Of a DNA stretch of 64,000 nt, positions 33,201 through 48,200 are shown one piece after another; position 1 is the first letter of the stretch, and each line of letters begins with the position of its first letter. The translations under genes and the position numbers were made by a program. Source of the stretch: Siphonodentalium dalli (lineage: Eukaryota; Mollusca; Scaphopoda; Gadilida; Siphonodentaliidae); the NCBI GenBank assembly GCA_032622095.1, contig CP136065.1, positions 61,551,094-61,615,093 on the forward strand. Direction: 5' to 3'. The notes under the pieces were generated by a model, which saw nothing but the letters and a program-made list of their open reading frames with translations, was not told the origin of the DNA and made no database searches.

Positions 33201-36200
33201 ATCTATCGGAGGGATTTTTTGAAATATAAGGCAGATAATGCAAGTGCAGAAGGATTCATGTTCAGTTGATCACATAATAAGTTAAACAAAAAATTACCTG
33301 TGACTTTGTTTCATTTCGGGAGAGTATAGAAATGAGTGCTGTCTTACCTTCTGTGTGTCCGTGTGCACATTTTAACCATATGTGGTCAGGTGAGTTTGAC
33401 ATGAACTACCACCTAATGCCCGTTATTCCTTACAATTTATGAGTTAAGTGGTAGTCTTAAGTCAAAAACAACACAAGACAGGCTGGGCATTGTCCAGCTG
33501 ACACAGTCATAGGAAAATGTTAAAAAGAGTAACTTTTATAAGAAAAAAAGAGGTTCCATTTTTGTGGTATTGACGATGACAATTTCCACATAAACCATGA
33601 TCTTATCCAACTGTGTAATAATAATTCAATGAATTTTCACTATACTGAAGTGATCACACAAGATGTCTAAATTAATTATATAATACCAACATACATGGTT
33701 ATTTGTCTTCTGCAGACGACATTGAGTTTATCATCTCCATCTCCAGCCAAAGACTCGTAGCTTCTGCTGACCGTCACTTGTGTGAGTTAAACAATATTAT
33801 ATCATGGTATATTCACAGTATGTTGACTTTTATGGATCAAAAGCAACATAATGTCAGAGCTGATAGTACTTGTCCATCCATTTTGCTTCCATTTGAAACA
33901 GGACATTTAATACTTATATGTATTTCTGTGTCTTGTGTCATATCCAGACATTAGTTAGTCTTATTAAAAAGTATTCACAATAATGTAAACAATGACTAAC
34001 AGGTTCAGGACTCAAAATATATACCGGACATTTGCAGTCCAGATGGTGAATTTAGTGACACTACCCTGCACAACCGGCTAGCATCACTAAATTAACCTCA
34101 TTCTGCTTAGGCGTCTGGGCGGCATCCATATGGGCATGAGACCAGTAACGCGATAACTCAAACAAACGTCAACCGATTTATATTCATATTTGGTATATGA
34201 GTCTGTTGCAACAATATGTTGAACGAGTTTGAAAACCAGGTTTATCAATCTTTTATACGAGAGTTATGGGACTTAGTTTGTCTATTTTAATGGATTTTGA
34301 TCGTTCACGACCGTTAGCGCGATAACTCAAACAAACTTAGACAGATTTCAACGATATTTGGTATATGAGTAAAGGATCACCTCTGGATGGGAGCTATCAA
34401 ATTTGACGATTTTCGATGAAAAACATGACCGCCAGCAGCCATCTTGGATTTTACTCTTTGCATCACTAAATCCTTTAGCACACCCTACAGGGCATATCCC
34501 TCATCCGGTCATCACCAAACTTGAATTTGGATCCTCGGGGTGACCTCTAGATGAGTGCTTAGCATTTTTTCTGATTTCTGTTAAAACCATGGCTACCAGC
34601 TTTTATCTTGGATTTTAATCTTACAGGTCACAATTCTCATCCAATCGTCACCAAACGTCAAATGGATCTTTGGGGTGACCTCTAGATGGGAGCCTCTCTT
34701 TTTTCCCGAAATTCAACAAACAAAAACATAGCCACCAATAATTCTTTTGTGACAGATCCACTCTTTCAGGCAAAATAACTCGACAAGCCCTATCTTCCGA
34801 AATGCTCGCCTTAGTTTCTCTATATCCCCAAATTGGCAGATGAAACAATGCATAATTGAGGTGCCCAATTGGTGCACATCACCATCTTCACCATCCGGGA
34901 ACTTAAATATGTGTCTAAGTCTCCCATAGCAGATAAAGCCATGCAGAATGAGTGCCCCAGAGAATGAATTTGGTGACTGTCATACAGTGACAGTTAAAAA
35001 ACTATACATTGTAATGGTCTATTATTATAAGGATATATGAGCAGACGACAGATTATAAATAAAAGTGCAGAAGAGTCCTATTTATTACAGGGAAATGTTA
35101 AGATAATCAGTTCAAGAAACAACCTATGATTTTTGCTGAACTTATTATGTGAACACTTCTTGAGGGATAGCTACTCATCAATGAGTATTTAGTATAGAAA
35201 GGGTTAAACTTATTATCTGAACACTTCTTGAGAGATAACTACTCATCAATGAGTATTTAGTATAGAAAAGGTTAAACTTATTATCTGAACACTTCTTAAG
35301 AGATAACTACTCATCAATGAGTATTTAGTATAGAAAAGGTTAAACTTATTATCTGAACACTTCTTGAGAGATAACTACTCATCAATGAGTATTTAGTATA
35401 GAAAGGGTTAAACTTATTATCTGAACACTTCTTGAGAGATAACTACTCATCAATGAGTATTTAGTATAGAAAAGGTTAAACTTATTATCTGAACACTTCT
35501 TGAGGGATAACTACTCATCAATGAGTATTTAGTATAGAAAGGGTTAAACTTATTATCTGAACACTTCTTGAGGGATAACTACTCATCAATGAGTATTTAG
35601 TATAGAACGGGTTAAACTTATTATCTGAACACTTCTTGAGGGATAACTACTCATCAATGAGTTAACTACTCATCAATGAGTATTTAGTATAGAAAGGGTT
35701 AAACTTATTATCTGAACACTTCTTGAGGGATAACTACTCATCAACGGGTATTTAGTATAGAAAGGGTTAAAGGAAGTTAATTTAAGTCAAAATTATGGAT
35801 TTGTTGTACATGTACTGGTGTGTTTTTATTCTATCACTTGACGAGTTGATAATTTCTTTTTTCATCATCTGATATCTGATTAATAATCCTATCCTCATAC
35901 AGATGTATTGTTGGTAAAACTGGCCGATACAAGTGATCAGACTGAAATCGAGTTCGCAAAACAGCTGCCGCTCACACACAAAGAGGACATAAAGTCACTG
36001 ATTAAAATTGCAGGTGAGATAACTATGGTAATAAAATATTAAACCACTAAACTTTCTCAGTATCACTGGTCACATGACATCTCTTATAATACTGAATCTC
36101 TTCAGTTCAATCTTCCAAATAATTTGTTCTCTCAGCTTTAACAAGGAAACCTTCATTTTTGTCAGCTTGGGCCATTATTTTTATTATTTAGGTTACAGAT

Positions 36201-39200
36201 AATTTTTCCAGAGGTTTAGGTTGGTATGTCGCAATAAATATAAAAAATAAAGTAGGTGTTTCAGATTTGTTCTCCGCTGAGCAGCTAACGAGAGTCGATA
36301 TGCAAAAATAAAAACCGGAAGCGTCAGCAGGGAGCATTCAATTTTAAAAACTGGACATGCGCGAAATCGTGTAACACAAGGAAGTTGAGCCGAGAAGTAA
36401 TTTGCGATTACATTTGCAGCGAAAAAAAATTAACCACTGTTCAATAATTTAATTTTTTTTCAAGTTCCATAAACCAAAGAATAAAAAATAAATCGCCGAG
36501 CTTACTAAAAAAAATGAAATCTCTGGTTCATCTTTTTATACGCCCTTTTTGAAATAAGGACGTATTATGTAATCAGTCCGTCCGTCTGTCCATCCGTCCG
36601 TCCATCGTACCGTCGCACCGTCCGTCTGTCCGTTAACATTTTTGGTTTCCGATCGATAACTCCAGTTTGGATTATTTGATCTGAACCAAAGTTGGTATGT
36701 GTATTTCCCAGCTAAAGATACAGGCCAAGTTCGAATATGGGTTCCGTCCAATTATTTTTACATGAGTTAAGGCCTGTTTTCGACTTAGAATTTGACCGTC
36801 TGTTAATATTTTTGGTTTCCGACCGATAACTCCAGTATGGATTATTTGATCTGAACCAATGTTGGTATGTTTATTTCCCAGCTAACGATACAGGCCAAGT
36901 TCAAATATGGGTTCCATCCAGATATTTTAATGTGAGTTACAGCCCTTTTTCGACTTAGAATTTTACCAATTTCATAACATTTCGGTTTCCGACTGATAAC
37001 TCCAGTTTTGATTATTTGATCTGAACCAAAGCTGGTATGTGTATTTCCCGGCTAAAACTACAGGCCAAGTTCAAATATAGGTTCTGTCTAATTATTTTCA
37101 CATGAGTTACAGCCATTTTTCGACTTGACCGCATTTTGGCATTGAAATTAGGGGTATATGAGATATTCTTCAAATGTAAGCCCAAAGTATTATTTTATTT
37201 TGTGGTAGTACAATTCAAAATAGCTAAAGGGTGTATTTTGCCACGCCCTAGCGATGCTCTTGTTTCCTTTGTAATATTTCTGGTCAGCCCCCAATCGCTG
37301 AGAAATTTAAGGCAAAATACATTTGGTTTTGCTTGACTAATGTGGGATTCATCCATCTTCAAAGCAAATCATAAGGAAACTGCAAAATTTTGAAAAAATT
37401 CTTTGATATTCTTTTTTATAACTTACAGATAAGAGTTTTGCCAGTGGTTCTCTGGACGGTACGATTATTCTCTGGTCATGTGATACCCTCATTCCCATGA
37501 GGTACTTCAATGCTGTGGAGGAATATGTCGGCGCACAACATCTCTATCCTTACAGCATACAACACATGATAGCTGCACAAGAGGTATGGAAGTTCACAAC
37601 TTGTACACATTGAGCAAACATTGAAATAGTGTGTCTGTGATTTGCAGAATGAGGTCCCCAGTGGGTGAATTTAGTGACGCACAGATGGGCTAGCATAACT
37701 TAACTTACCCTCTGGGGACCTCATTCTGCTGAGACCTCAACTGCCATGGGAGACCTAGGATCAGATTGAAGTGCCCCAGTTGAAATTGGTGAAGTTCACC
37801 CATTAGTCACCTCGATTATGCATTTTATCTTCTGAAATTAGGGGATATAGAAACTGAACAGGAGGGAAAAAGTAACTGAAAACAAGGTTAATTTGAGACT
37901 ATAGATACTGCGCAGACTATGAGGCCTAAGCAGAGTGAAGTCCCCATAGGGTGAATTTAGTGATGCTAGCCAGCTGTGCGGGGTAGCATATCTAAACTCA
38001 CCGTCCGGGACCTCATTCTGCAAATTACAGACACACTATTTCAAGGCTTGACAATGAGATTCATGCATTCACTCTCATTTAAACCTGTCATAATGGGAGC
38101 TGCGCTGGTGCAGCATTAAATATCCTGTGCCAGTGCATTCTCTTATATATGCAAGTCTCCCATAGGGATTCTCACATATATAAGAGAATGCACTGGCTTA
38201 CAAGGTCAATGTAAATATTGTAAGGCCAATATATTCTATTAAATAGGGAGATTCTCATATGTAAAGGAATGCATTGGCATCGCGTTTTCGAAAAATTTCA
38301 GGAAACTCCAGCCATGGAAGGGTTAAAGTGCTGTGAAAGACTGGGATTAATCCAAGGTGAAGTACTAGATAGTTCAAATTCTTCATAATTCATGTCGGGT
38401 GTTTCTGAAATGATTAGCATATATTTGTTAAAAATTTTAGCACCATAAATAGTCGAACGTTACATCTATCTATTAGCTGCATTACATGTCTACTACAATT
38501 TCAATTTAACCCTTTCTTTATGAAATACTCATTGACGAGTAGTTACCTGATATATAATCCGGGTTGTGGAAACATTATGCCTGAAATAATAACAGATGAA
38601 ATTGAAAATATAAGAATAAATTGGTTGACAATGTTGTAATATTTTGATTTCCCAACCAATTAATATTTTTCTAACAGTTGGGAAAAATTCTAACCATTGT
38701 TGTAAATTAAATTTCACAAAATTGAGAATTCAAAGTTGGACACTGTCACCCTTTTCAAAAGAAAACCCTTTACCTACATCCCTGAGGGTGTTAACACCCC
38801 CCCCCCCCCCCCCCCCCCCCCTCCCACTCCTACCCCTACCACCCATGAATCCGGAATACCAGTTAACAGAGGGTTCAATTATGCATACCGGTTAAGAAAA
38901 TATAAAATATAAAATAAAAGTCATGGTTATTTCACACTAATATGATAATGTTCACACATCATGTTGTATGAGACTGAATTACATTAAAAAAATAATTTGT
39001 TTTTGCTAAGAAATAATTAAAATTTGAACAATTTGATGGTTTATAAGCTCCATACTAGCCATGTTGTTGAATCATGAATACCAGTTAGAATGGGCATATG
39101 AATCCTGAGTACCAGTTATGCGTATGAAACCTGTGTACCAGAAAAGATGGGTGATGATCCTCACAAGCCAGCAAATAGTGTGTCTGTCATTTACAGAATG

Positions 39201-42200
39201 AGGTCCCCAGAGGGTGAATTTGGTGATGCTATCCCACTAAGCGGGCTAGCATCACCAAATTCACCCTCTGGGGACCTCATTATGCTTAGTCCTCAACTGC
39301 TATGGGAGACCTAGGATCAAACTAAAGTTCCCCGGTTGAAGCTGATGATGTTCACCCATTAATCACCTCGATTATGCATTTTATCTTCTACAAACTAAAA
39401 ACAATTCTATAGAAACTTACCAGAACATGAGGCCTAAGCAGAATGAGGTCCTCAAGAGGATGAATTTGGTGATGCTAGCCCACTATGCGTGATAGCATTA
39501 CTAAATTCACCCTCTGGGGACCTCATTCTGCAAATGAGAGACACACTATTTGCAGGTTTGCACCCTCATACCTGACTGAAAACAAATAATATTCCTGCAA
39601 GAAAAATAGTATTACATAGTAGATTTTATACTTGCAGAGATATCTTGTTGCTGCAGTTGGAAGAGGGTTATGTATATATGACAGTCACACAGGGTGCTTA
39701 ATTGCTGAGCGGGAGAGCGCTCACTACTCTAAAATACTCAGCTTATGCTTCGTTTGTGATGGGTAAGTCATACACTATATGATCTGGGCTTCGTTTGTGA
39801 TGGGTAAGTAAGGAATCAAATTTGATCAAATGATTTAAAAACAAATAAAAAAATTGAAATTAAAAAAAAAATCTTTTTTTTTATATATTTTTTTTAGATT
39901 GAACTCCTTGCACTAATATTAACACCCCTTTTACTCATATCATGTCTTTTAACCTTTCCATTATTAAATAACTATTCTTTTGATATTTCACATGGCAATT
40001 TGAAACTACATAAATATAACTGCTTAGACTATGATAGTGGTGACTGGCTCTATAGTTTAGATGCTATATTAACCCTTCTCTTTTGACCCATAAATTCAAA
40101 TAATTTGTGTTATTATTTACATTTGTCTTCACTACTTTAGTACATAACAGTATACTCTATAATTCAATATCAAAACTCTAGATTATTATTCCGATCATAG
40201 CAATTTACTATCGCCAAGGGTTGGGTTAAACATCTGCTGATCGTGATCGGCCTCTTGTTTTTGTTCGATTGTAGTGCTTTCCTGGCCACTTGTTCAGAAG
40301 ATGGTTCTATTCAATTATGGGGAACGTCATTTCCAAATGAAGATGGGTCTGCTTTGCATGACAAGGAAGATGCTTCAAAGAATCTTATAGAAAACTTGAC
40401 TGGATTGAGGTTGGTTTCATGCAGCGAGAAAACTGACTGGTATTGCATTGATTACGTAAATAATGAAAATGCTAAGATATTTTATACTACCTTAACATAA
40501 ACTAAAAATTTGAATGAAGTTAATTTAGACTGGATCTTATAAGTTTTGTACTGCACAGGGGTCGATTTAATTTATTTAATTTGTATAGCAGTTTGCAGCA
40601 CTGGGTATATTTTATATAGCATCCCCTACCAATACAATGTTTTTCATTGTAAATTGATTAGCAGAAATTGGAGGTTTCATCGCAATTTGTGATGCGAATC
40701 CACTTAAATTGAGCCCTGCTGCACAAACCAATTTCTTATGGCTAAACCTGTAAGTTCCTTTGATGTGTATTTGATTGGATGGATGAGGTTAAGTTGTAAA
40801 GTGTCAGGAAATCCATAGGAGATATTTAAAACTTCTACAACATGGAATAATGAAATCATGGAATCCATACAAGATGTGTGTATACACCAATCACCAAAAC
40901 TGTTTTGAATACCCAAGTGAATGTCTATACCCTTCATTTGTCAATGACATGAGAATATTGTCTCAAATTAAATTTGTCTGTCTATTTATAAAACAAACAT
41001 GCGCAGAAGGTTGATCAAACAGACATGTTCCTGATACATATTTCCTCCGATTCATTACTGTAATTGGTAACTGAGTTCAAATGTGAATTTAGTGACGCTC
41101 TCCTGCATAGCGGGTTAACATCACTAAATTCACCCTCCGGGGACCTCATTCTGCATGGCCTCATCTGCTGTGACTCAGATTGAAGTTCCCAAATGGTGAA
41201 TATTGTGATCTACACCCATTGGGGAACCTCAATTATGCAATGTGTCATCTGCCAACTTGAGGATTAGAAACTATATCTAAAAAAGAAATAGAATCTAAGT
41301 TTCTATAGAAATATGATAATAAAGAAACTATCCAGAGAAGATGAGGCCTAAGCAGAATGATGTCCCCAGAGGGTGAACTTAGTGATGGTAGCCCGCTATG
41401 CGGGATAGCGTCACTACATTCACCCTCTGGGAACCTCATTCTGCAAATGATAGACACCTTATTCTCAGGCCTGGTTCAAACGTTCAAATGTGAAGAATGG
41501 CATATCGTCGGTGTAATTCAAACACCTCGTAGAAAAAAACTTGCTGCCGAAAACACATTTTACAGGAGAGACAAAAAACTGAATGACTTCCATGTCATAC
41601 GTCGTTCAGCAAAGTGATTGATACCATGGTATCCGCTTCGCTTTCATTGATAATTGTGATATGATCCTTTCAAAATTTATCTTGTGATTAGCGAGAAAAT
41701 TCACAATTATGGAATAGCGAGCTTTCTTGTTCAAATTATATTACGCGGTAAAATTATACGAGGTTTCTCGACTTTTACGAGGTTACCGAATTACAATTTC
41801 GTGCGTTTTCTTATTATATGATATTTCTGAATAACGGATAACTAGTCCATAAACACGCTATTACACACTCGTTCTCAATAAAAACAAACATAACATGGCT
41901 CTCTACAGTCCACCTAATGAATACGACTCCTACGTTTCAAAGCAGAGCGTCTGTGTCGTATTGATTAGGTAGACCGGGCTCTCCAGAGCCGTCCCACAAC
42001 CTTTAAATGTTATGGAACATGTTCCATAATGCATTTAACCGTTGACGTGTGCAGTAATTTGGAAATAGATAGCAATAAGACACACGTTTATGTTCTGAAG
42101 ATTTACGAGTGGGTGTATTATAAACACAGAATGCCACATATGCGGGGATAGGACGTCGTAATTACAATGCTGCGAGCGCGAAAGGGTGATAACTCGAGGC

Positions 42201-45200
42201 CCGCGACCTCTCGTTCGAATCCACCCGTGGCCACTCGTGACATGACGTCGAACCCATCCGCACACATGATTGTGACATGATTATAAATTAATCAGGTTGT
42301 GAGTGTGAGTATACATCTCTTCAATTATACGGGTTATGTCTTATAATGGTGATATTGGACTAACGAGTGAAATACAACTTTATTTATCATGCATAATGTG
42401 TTCATGATCAGCATTGTGGATCATTATAGAACAATACACTCAAAATACGAATGTGTGCAAATTGTGCACATAACTGTGTGAAGGTTGATCGTGAACACAA
42501 TTGTGTGTACAATATACACATTGTGTGGTTATATACACCAACGTGTTGTATAATATTTACAACAAGTGTGTGCTATTATATCACAAGTTTGTGTATAATC
42601 ACACTGTGTGTATTTTTACACACAAGTTGGCACACACTTTTGTTCATTTTCAACCTTCACACAGTTGTGTGGACAATTTGCACACAGTCGTTTTTGAGTA
42701 TAAAATCAAGTGTGTGCATGCGTTAAGCTAATGTCATGCCCACCCAAACAAAATTAAAACAATATAATCAAGTCCAGTTTCAAACTCGGAGTTATGCTAA
42801 CGTCATGTCCATCCAAACAAAATTAATTTTTTTTATAACCATGCACAGTTCAGCGTGCATCAAGCTAACAGCAGCATGCTTATTCAAACGAAATTCAAAA
42901 TACTGTTTACACCTAACAATGTCTGTGATGTCGGTCGATATAAAACTTCAACTCAGCGATCAAAAACGTTATTTAAATGCAGAACATCATGAGGACAATC
43001 AGTATGCGGAACATAACAGCAGCGTTTCACGGTGTATCTATATTATCATGTCGCCACATTGCATGGCTCCTGTATATGCATATATAGTTTATGTATGTGG
43101 TAGATTGTCATAAAAGTCGTGGTAGTCCTTTGGAATGACGTGTTTCAAGTCTTGCAAATCATTGTATTTGCTCAGTTTGATTGGCAAACGCGCGTTGTGT
43201 TGGCATGGAAGCTCAGTGCCGACAACGAAAACATTAGAACCTCGTGTGTATTTCTTGGGTACGTCCGAATATTCATCATTGAACTCAATTTTATATTGGA
43301 TTTTCCCTTCTGGGAGAAATTTTAGACCGTGTATGTCTACAAACACGCATATCGCCTGGCTTTACTCCTGGTCTTATTGAGTTGTAATATTTCAACTCAC
43401 GAAAGTTTCGAAAAAACGTGTAGTCCAAATACTTGACTTCGTACGGCTGGTTTCGTCTAGCTGATTTAATAATTTCAACATAATTGTGCGGCGCATATAT
43501 CGGTTGATGTTTTAGAGCAGTTTCTATTGCTGAATGTACTGAATCACATTCCATCTGAGTATGACCACGGACAAGAAATTTCTGTTGTATGACAATTTTG
43601 CGCTCCATTGCTATCTTTAGAATTGCATTGGAAAGAATTGCATTGCGGTTCTGGTTATTACATCCATCTGAATAAATGATTATTTGAGATACCGATTGTG
43701 GAAGTGATGTAACGTATTCTGTCAAACAGGACGCATATGAATCGGCGTTCAAGTCACCTTGACTCTCGTTCCAAAAGTAAATAACAACGTCCTTTGAGGC
43801 GAGGTCGTGGATTGTATAATTGTGGCACGACAATTTGGTTTTAAAATACAGAGCACTTGCTTTTAATGCAGGTGACAGCAGCACACTTTGTTTATCAATT
43901 GTCAGAACTCGTATATTTTTTATCTGCAATGGCTCTGGTTTTGTCAGCATGTTTTTCGTCGCGGGCCCTTTTCTTCGATGCTATATGCGTGTTGTAGCTT
44001 GTTTCATCAATAGTTCCAACATTGAACGCATTGCAGGTGTCACATTGATCTTTCTTGGGGTGGAATAAACCTATATTCATATCTATGAACACTTTTTAAA
44101 AAATGAACATAGTAGCAACATTGACATTACTTTCGCCTTTAGAGAACTCTACGTATTGTCTATGTACCGCAGCCATTGATGCAAATGTTGGTTCCAAATA
44201 AAGCTTGGAAGAACTTGCTCTACAGTAATGCGATGGCATCTTTGGCAGACACTCTAGAAAACGCTTAACACTTTGTTCCATAAGAACGCAATCTTCCCTT
44301 TGGGTACCCCTCTTGCTAGGTGGTGTTAAACGTGGAATACCGTGACTATCAGACTTTTCCAGCCATGAGTAAACTGTTTTTTCGCCAAGATCAAGAGTGC
44401 CAAGAAACATATCTTTGCATACTGTATATGTTTTGTCTTTGGTTTTAAGGTGATAGACATAGGAAAACTTTCTATTGCCTTCAGAATGTTTACTAGGTGA
44501 TTTTGTAACAAGGTTGACAATATACGTTTTTTTCTCCATCCACGTCATGTTTGTCCAGAATTGATTGAATATCGACGAGCGATCTTCCGTGGTCAACTCA
44601 TGACAACTGCGCCTATTTTTACATAAGTTGACACATTTAGCATCCTTAATTTTACGTGCACCTTTTTGTTTGTTATAACACTGCTTCTGACCAACTGTCT
44701 TATTGACGGACATGTACTGTTCACCACGCATTCGCTTTGTTTTATTAACGGCGCGTTCCCACTTCTCAAGCGCAGGACGCTTTCGTAACGTTTCGGTGTG
44801 GGTTCTGGTTCCCAGTCTGGGTCCATGTCCGAATCGTCTGGGTAATCGTTCATATCCGTATCGTCCTGTGAATCCTGTGAGTTCCGAGAGTCGTCCAGAT
44901 ATTCGTCTTCAGTCTGTTGCAAAAATTTAGTGCTGTCACCACGTGTCAATTCAGTCACACAAAAATTATTACATGTATGCAGACCACTTCCAATTTCGCA
45001 AGAATGTTCAAATTGCGGAAGGGCACCATATTGTTCAATATTCCCATTTTGGATTCGGTAAATGGACATGGCTGACGGATTTTGCAGTATGTGATCCATC
45101 CTGTCATCGCTCGTTGTGAATTCGTCACCAAATTGATTACCAAAGTGTTTTACCTCTGTAGGAGGTGTTGTTACCACTACTGCTGTGTGACGTGTTATAA

Positions 45201-48200
45201 CCATTCCTTCTGTTGAATGTTCTGTTATCACTACTTCCGGTGCTGGTGTTGTTATGAATCCTTCAACTGGGGATGTTGTTGTCACTACATCCGCTGGAGG
45301 TGTTGTTATCACTACCTCCGGTGGAGGTGTTGTTATCACTACTTCCGGTGGATGTGTTGTTATCACTACTTCCGGTGGAGGTGTTATCACTACTTCCGGT
45401 GGAAGTGTTATCACTACTTCCACTGGGGGTGTGGGTATCAATCCTTCCAGTGGAGGTGTTGTTATCACATCAGCAGAAGGTTTTGCTATCACTACTTCCG
45501 GTGGAGGTGTTGTTATCACATTCGAAGAAGACAGTGCCATTTTAACGAGTTTCCTCCCTCTTGAAAACATTCTAGCATCCATTGACGCAGTTTGGATGAA
45601 ATTTCCACTAATTCGATTTGCACCTTCGATCACCTGGTACCTCGGGTAGAGTTTCTATACAAAGAATAGTACACTGCCTCGATGTACTTAAAGCTATTTC
45701 CTGCAAATTTCCCCGTCTCTCTCGCCTGGAGAATTCGCATCAGATTACGAGCGGATTGCGCACTGGGGTCACTGGGTCTCTTGCACCACTGAGAAGACAT
45801 CAAGTCTGAAAATATAAGAATGACAAAATCAGGACAATCAAGTTGCATTGGTGGTTAGGTCATTCACAATTTACCAGATTGACTGCCCCTTATGACCGAC
45901 GTTCTAAATATCTGACTGCCGGAATAAATATATAACAATGATACGTCACTCTGAAGATAAAATTGACAAGAAGAAGCGGACAAGTAGTGGTGCATGCGAC
46001 GTATGAGTCTGAAAGCACCACGTGATCTTGACATATGACAAATCACATATCAAACATTATTATCACTCAAAGCCATTCTTACACAAATCCTTTGCACGAG
46101 GGTGGTATCTACTGACTCAATCGAGAAAATAACCTTGACCTTTACAAATTGAAAACGATTGTGCACGATATATCTTCTCCTCATTATGAGCACATAATTA
46201 TGTTAAGTTTCAAACAAATTCCAATGAAGCGATGCTTTTATGGTTGGTTTGGTTATTTGGTGTTCAATGTCGCTTTCAACAGCTAAGGTCATATCGCGAC
46301 GCCAGTTTTATTGGTGGTGGAAATTCCCCGCTTCACAGCTAGTGGCCTTATGTTGCCCACGAGGTCACAGTCGCTGATCCACGGTTATAAACCACCGACG
46401 TTCGGCGAGTAACTGCCAAACTCCACCAGATAACGAACACAAAGATTCAATGTCCCAACTGGGAATCGAACCCCGGCCCGACAGCGCTGGAGGGCAAGTT
46501 GGCATTGGAGTCGGACACCTTACCAACTGAGCCACCGAGGCCCCGCACTTTTATGGAGCGGACACGGAAACAACGAACAGACAGACAGACAAACAACATG
46601 ACGGACGACATTACCGACGTAAGGGTACTACATGTATATCGTCACTCGTGGGATACCCTCATAATTTGTCGGACACTCTATACATCTCATCCATATAAAT
46701 GTCAACTACCTCATATAAGTATGCCCTCTTGAGAACGGACGGACAACTGACGGAATAGAATATAATATACCCCTCCCCTGGAACAAAATAGGGGGCATAT
46801 GGTATCATAATATAATGATAAATGCACTATAGGTGGATTAAATCGTCGAACAGCATGCAATGTCTTGCTAAACTTCAACCTGCATAACACGTGAGATAAT
46901 CATCATTTATGAATAATTCGTCGCGTATATCGGGGCTGAAAATGTATTAATACTAACCTTGATATCTGTATCTTGAAACAGTGTTGGAATGAAGAATAAT
47001 ATTAAAGCTGTCGTTATTCGAATCTTGGAAAGTTGTTTACTGGAAAGTAATTTTCCCGCCTGCACAAATGACGTATAAAATGACGAAACAAAACACTGCG
47101 CACGTTTTAACCAATTCAGAAACATCGCATAATTTTACGACTTTTCTGAATTTACAAAAAGGACCAATCAATTTTACGAGGTTTAATCACATGTCTAAAA
47201 CTTCTATTTCTGATTGGAGTTCAGCCCTGATAAGAATTTATCCGATGTAATCGCATCCGTAGATTCCGAATCGGCAAAAAAGGTTTTCGCGCCAAAACGA
47301 GAAAAAATCATTTTTACAAGGTGTTTGAATTACACGGACGATATTCAAAATCAGTAAAAAATTTCAAAAATATGTCAGTAATACTTGATTGTGGTAATTT
47401 TCAAAATAAACTGATCAACAAACCTTTTTATGAAATTAGGAAATATCAGAGCTAGCCAATGTGGAGGTAAAATTCTTTGTTGACAGGTCTCATAGAAATA
47501 AAATATAAAATCGCTCTTGCACGCTTTTCAAAGTTTGACCGGAGAAACGGGAAATTGATATTACATAGCTGATGAATTGATTGTAAATGGTCTGAATTTG
47601 CTATCTGTGCTTTGTGATATGATAATGAGAAATTTGTTCCTTTCAGTACAGAGAAACTCAGACAGTTCAGTAAGAGCATGAAACCGGTACAACCATCGTT
47701 GCTAGGGGACTGCCTGGCTCACTCCGGTGCTGTGCAGGTGTGTATCTATCACTTGGTATACACGCCTTGAAAAAGTGTGTCTGTCATTTGCAGAATGTGG
47801 TTCCCAGAGGGTGAATTTAGTGACGTTACCCAGCACTGTGGGCTAGCATCACCAAATTCACCCTCTCTAGATCTCATTCTGCTTAGCCCTCATTTTCTGG
47901 GAAGTACCTTTTCAGGTAGTCTCAAATTAACATTGTTTTAAATTACTTTTTCCCTTCTGTTCAGTTTCTGTATCCCCTAATTGCAGAAGATAAAATAAAA
48001 AGATAATTGAGGTGATTCAACTGGGGAATGAGGTTCCCAGAGGGTGAATTTGGTGATGTTAGCCCGCTTATTTAAGATTATGCAAGTGCAGATCAGTGGG
48101 AAATGTTCAGATAATAAGCTCAACAAACGTTTGTTAAAGTTATTATCTGAATATTTCCTAAGGGAACTACTCATCAAGAGTATAGATTGGGTTTATCTTC

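Noticed and set aside
42155-42245. Possible tRNA or tRNA-SINE around CTCGTTCGAATCC
   Set aside because: Only the T-arm-like part is visible; no box A at the right distance and no flanking duplication.
42451-42731. Two His/Thr/Cys-rich plus-strand frames
   Set aside because: Produced by the TGTGTG-rich palindromic MITE.
45217-45649. Plus-strand frames across the minisatellite
   Set aside because: Shadows of the minus-strand coding repeat; unit length divisible by three keeps several frames open.
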